A DNA stretch of 42,970 nucleotides, from assembly GCA_027491035.1 (NCBI GenBank), contig JAIXWZ010000166.1, forward strand, positions 1-42,970, read 5' to 3'. The stretch is from Comamonadaceae bacterium (GTDB lineage Bacteria; Pseudomonadota; Gammaproteobacteria; Burkholderiales; Burkholderiaceae_C). Below, piece by piece: positions 40,482 through 42,970 of this stretch (within the stretch, counting starts at the first letter, position 1; each line of letters begins with the position of its first letter). Under the pieces are notes generated by a model. That model did no database searches, was not told the origin of the DNA, and was given only the letters and a program-made list of their open reading frames with translations. The position numbers and the translations under genes are program-made.

Positions 40482-41126
40482 TCAATGCCGGCCGGCGCAG
40501 GCGCGCCAGGCCTGCACAAAGTCGCGGGCCGATGTGGCCACTTGGTCGGCCGATCGGCCCGGTGCGTAAAGCGCCGAGCCGATGCCAAAGCCTTGCACGC
40601 CGGCTTGCCAGTAGGCGGCCATATTGCCCAGCCCGATGCCGCCCACCGGCAGCAAGGGCACAGCCGGCGGGAGCACGGCCCGCATGGCCTTGACCACCAC
40701 CGGCGTGATCATTTCGGCCGGAAAGAGCTTGAGGGCGTGCGCGCCGGCCTGCCAGGCGGCAAAGGCTTCGCTCGGTGTGGCCACGCCGGGCACGCAGGCC
40801 ATGTCTAAATCCAAGGCTTGCCGCACCACGGCCGGATCCCAATGCGGTGAGACGATCAGGCGACCGCCGGCCGCGTGAATGTCGCGCACCTGCTCGGCGC
40901 TGCACACCGTGCCTGCGCCCACCAGCCGATCCGGAAGGGCCGCCGACAACAGCGCGATGCTTTTGAGCGGCTCGGGCGAGTTCAGCGGCACCTCGAGGAT
41001 GAGCAGGCCGGCATTGGCCAGGGCCTGTCCGATGGACGGTGCCTCCTGCGGGCTCAGGCCTCGCAAGATGGCCACCAAAGGGCATTGCTGCATGGCCTGG
41101 GCCAGCACTTGAGCGGCGTGGTTCAT
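40482..41126 (-). CDS. dgoA: 2-keto-3-deoxy-6-phospho sugar acid aldolase (DgoA/KDPGal type)
   Basis: This 214-residue class I aldolase splits a 6-phospho-2-keto-3-deoxy sugar acid into pyruvate and glyceraldehyde 3-phosphate. The active site is complete: R22 (VAILRGL), E45 (LEVPL), and the Schiff-base K133 in LKLFPAEMITP. The VAILRG form favours the galactonate version (DgoA) over Eda, but the two substrates overlap in vitro. It is third in denD-kdgK-dgoA on the minus strand, 47 bases after kdgK. AAAGGAT lies before the ATG. Confidence 0.88.
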   Translation of the reverse strand: MNHAAQVLAQAMQQCPLVAILRGLSPQEAPSIGQALANAGLLILEVPLNSPEPLKSIALLSAALPDRLVGAGTVCSAEQVRDIHAAGGRLIVSPHWDPAVVRQALDLDMACVPGVATPSEAFAAWQAGAHALKLFPAEMITPVVVKAMRAVLPPAVPLLPVGGIGLGNMAAYWQAGVQGFGIGSALYAPGRSADQVATSARDFVQAWRACAGRH

Positions 41127-41173
41127 CGTGTCATCCTTTTCTTTTATAGGGCAGGGGCCGGCCGCAGGGCGGC

Positions 41174-42124
41174 TCAGGCGGCGTTCAATAGCGCCAGCAC
41201 TTGCTGCGTGCGCGGCAGCGGCGCGACGGCGCCATAGCCTTGTACCGACACCGCGGCCGCAGCATTGGCATAGCGTGTCGCCTCGATCAGGTCTTGACCG
41301 GCTGCCAGTTGGGCCAGCAGATTGCCAGCAAAGCAGTCGCCCGCACCGGTGGCATCGAGGGCCTGCACCCGCAAGCCGGCGATGCTCGTGCGTTGGCCCG
41401 CCTCGCTGCAGCGCGCGCCCTGATCGCCGAGTTTGAGCACCACGCGCTGCGCGCCGTGGGCATGGCTCCAGTCGATGATGGCATCGGCCTGGCTCAGTCC
41501 GGTCAGCGGCTGCATGTCCTCCAGACTGGGCAGAAACAGATCGCACAGGGGCAGGGCCTGCGTGAAGGCCGCGCGTGCCTGCTCCAGCGTCCACAGACGC
41601 AAGCGCAAATTGGAGTCGAGGCAGACTTGCGTGCCGCTGGCACGGGCCTGGTACATGGCGGCAAGCACGGTCTCGCAGGCACTGGCCGAAATCGCCATCG
41701 AGATGCCCGAGACGTGCAGCCAATGGCTGTCTGCGATGCAGTGCTGCCAGGCACCCTGGAGGCCTTCGAGGTCTTGCGGCTGCATGCGGCTGGCCGCCGA
41801 GCCCGCGCGGGCGTAGCTGAAGTGGTGGCCCTGGGCATCGTGGCTGACGAAGTACACGCCGGTGGGCGCCTGCGCATCGCGCAGCACCGCCTGGCTGTCA
41901 ACCCCTTCTTCGCGCCACAGGCCCAGCAGGCGCTCGGCCCAGTGGTCCTGCCCGAGCCGCGTGAGATAGGCCACGCGCGCCCCGGCGCGTGCAGCGGCGA
42001 TGGCTGCATTGCTGGTGTCGCCGCCGTAGCCTTGCAGGTAAAGCGGCGGCTCGCTTTGCACCTGGTTGAACTCCAGCATGGCCTCGCCCAGGGCCACCAG
42101 ATCAAAGCGCTTGTGCTCGGTCAT
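41174..42124 (-). CDS. kdgK: PfkB family 2-keto-3-deoxygluconate kinase
   Basis: This 316-residue kinase phosphorylates 2-keto-3-deoxygluconate at C6. PfkB features are visible: LGEAMLEFNQ and YGGDTSNAAIAAARAGARVAYLTRLGQD (residues ~33-60, signature 1) and ALDATGAGDCFAGNLL (256-271, signature 2) with the catalytic D263. It supplies the phosphorylated substrate to the DgoA-type aldolase downstream, and its substrate KDG is the product of ManD and UxaA in the neighbouring operon. A 63-base gap separates it from the denD-like gene. Confidence 0.9.
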   Translation of the reverse strand: MTEHKRFDLVALGEAMLEFNQVQSEPPLYLQGYGGDTSNAAIAAARAGARVAYLTRLGQDHWAERLLGLWREEGVDSQAVLRDAQAPTGVYFVSHDAQGHHFSYARAGSAASRMQPQDLEGLQGAWQHCIADSHWLHVSGISMAISASACETVLAAMYQARASGTQVCLDSNLRLRLWTLEQARAAFTQALPLCDLFLPSLEDMQPLTGLSQADAIIDWSHAHGAQRVVLKLGDQGARCSEAGQRTSIAGLRVQALDATGAGDCFAGNLLAQLAAGQDLIEATRYANAAAAVSVQGYGAVAPLPRTQQVLALLNAA

Positions 42125-42187
42125 CAGGCTTTCTTCTGAAGCAGTCGCGCAGGCGGTGCCGACTGGCCAGCAAGAGCGGCAGCGGCT

Positions 42188-42970
42188 TTAAAGTCCACTC
42201 AGGGCATCGGCCGGGTAGCCCGGTCGGTTGCGGCAATCGTCGATGTACTGCTCGATGATGGACTCGAAGGAGGCATCGGGATGCAGCCCAAGCGCGCCCG
42301 CGCGATCGGCACTCGACCCCTTGGCCCAGTTGCCCACGATGGCGGCAATGCGCTCGTCCTTTTCAAAACGCACCCGTTCGCGCACCGCCTTGCCGGCCAC
42401 TTTCTCGAGGGCGGCCAGCATCTGACCGACGGTCACGTTCAGGCCGGGCAGGTTCAGGGCCAGGCGCGCGCCAATGTCTTGCCGGTCGGCCTCGAAGACC
42501 CGGATCAGCCCGGCAATGGTGTTGCCTGGCGATGAGACCGGGTGCGACACGCTGGCATCGACCGGGCAGGTGGTGGCCACGCCGGCCAGCGGCTCGCGGA
42601 TGATGCCGCTGAAGAAGGATGAGGCCGCGCCGTTGGGCTTGCCCGGCCTGACGGTGACCGTCATCAGGCGCGCCGATCGGCCGTCGATAAAGCCCTTGCG
42701 GGTGTGATCGGCAATCAGGTATTCGAGCATCAGCTTGTGCGTGCCGTAAGAGGTCTGCGGCGAGGGCAGGTGGGTGTCGCTGACCCGCTCGGGCATGGGG
42801 TTGCCTTGCTCGGGGCCAAAGACCGCCACCGAGCTGGCAAAGACGAAGCGGCTGGCCTTGCCCGAGGCGCGGATGCTGTCGAGCAGCAGCCGCGTGCTGT
42901 CGAGGTTGGAGCGCAGGCCCAGGTCAAAGTCCAGCTCGCACTCGCCCGAAACCGCCGAGGCCAGGTGAAA
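42188..42970 (-). CDS. denD: NAD-dependent epimerase-family, D-erythronate dehydrogenase-like (partial)
   Basis: The C-terminal 260 residues are present; the start is beyond the right edge. The visible part begins FHLASAVSGECELDFDLGLRSNLD and has FASSVAVFG, then SYGTHKLMLEYL with the catalytic Tyr/Lys, RLMTVTVRPGKPNGAASSFFSGIIREPL and the C-terminal substrate domain. The SGE-E-DFD-LGLRSNLD motif is typical of DenD-type enzymes that oxidise D-erythronate to 2-oxo-erythronate; uronate dehydrogenases share the fold but have other motifs. It lies first in a group with kdgK and dgoA, so four-carbon sugar acids may be oxidised in the same organism. Confidence 0.85.
   Translation of the reverse strand, partial: FHLASAVSGECELDFDLGLRSNLDSTRLLLDSIRASGKASRFVFASSVAVFGPEQGNPMPERVSDTHLPSPQTSYGTHKLMLEYLIADHTRKGFIDGRSARLMTVTVRPGKPNGAASSFFSGIIREPLAGVATTCPVDASVSHPVSSPGNTIAGLIRVFEADRQDIGARLALNLPGLNVTVGQMLAALEKVAGKAVRERVRFEKDERIAAIVGNWAKGSSADRAGALGLHPDASFESIIEQYIDDCRNRPGYPADALSGL

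Noticed and set aside
41127..41723. In-frame upstream extension of the aldolase gene into the kinase gene, which could be read as a fusion protein
   Set aside because: The extension overlaps the kdgK coding region in another frame, and a ribosome binding site precedes the ATG at 41126 that starts the normal aldolase N-terminus.

Overview
The window comes from a high-GC betaproteobacterium, most likely a Burkholderiales member of the Comamonadaceae type. The grounds are three Bug (TctC-like) solute receptors without any TctA/TctB partner, two TRAP transporters, two molybdenum hydroxylases of the kind common in that order, and codon use rich in G/C at third positions. This assignment is inference; no rRNA or tRNA gene is present. 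The window is almost fully coding. The longest gene-free stretch is about 250 bases (20998-21244), and I see no insertion sequence, CRISPR array, phage gene or integrase.

Region by region. (1) 1-7694: a TRAP transporter (dctP-dctQ-dctM, the last cut by the window edge) and a TetR regulator on the minus strand, divergent from a four-gene molybdenum hydroxylase operon coxG-coxM-coxS-coxL. Two copies of a 16-base palindrome lie at the tetR start. (2) 7872-12795: a CBS-domain protein; a minus-strand group with a secreted DsrE-like protein, a PQQ-type sugar dehydrogenase, a HupE/UreJ membrane protein and a secreted helical-repeat protein; then a 50-residue exported protein with a strong terminator. 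(3) 12922-19364: a second molybdenum hydroxylase (iorA/iorB type) in an operon with a Bug receptor and an alpha/beta hydrolase, divergent from an enoyl-CoA hydratase-like gene, followed by another Bug receptor. (4) 19459-25261: an exported ClpP-like/rhodanese fusion, then a peptide-amide operon (M14-like DUF2817 peptidase, M20 amidohydrolase, family 5 peptide-type binding protein) closed by a perfect bidirectional terminator.

(5) 25269-42970: a sugar-acid catabolic island. A minus-strand operon codes for a TRAP transporter, altronate dehydratase, an Ldh2-type dehydrogenase, a fructuronate reductase-like enzyme and D-mannonate dehydratase. Both hexuronate branches therefore converge on 2-keto-3-deoxygluconate (KDG). 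A GntR/FCD regulator sits upstream. Divergent from it runs a six-gene operon: Bug receptor, cytoplasmic sulfatase, mandelate-racemase-type acid sugar dehydratase, two short-chain dehydrogenases and a fumarylacetoacetase-family hydrolase. That set looks like a non-phosphorylative route from a (possibly sulfated) sugar acid to pyruvate plus a hydroxyacid. The end of the window holds a KDPGal-type aldolase, a KDG kinase and part of a D-erythronate dehydrogenase-like gene, which would finish KDG breakdown to pyruvate and a triose phosphate.

The most interesting points are the sulfatase-containing sugar-acid operon, its promoter (a 17-base operator palindrome exactly fills the -35/-10 spacer), the terminator between the GntR gene and the TRAP operon, and the ClpP-like/rhodanese fusion.
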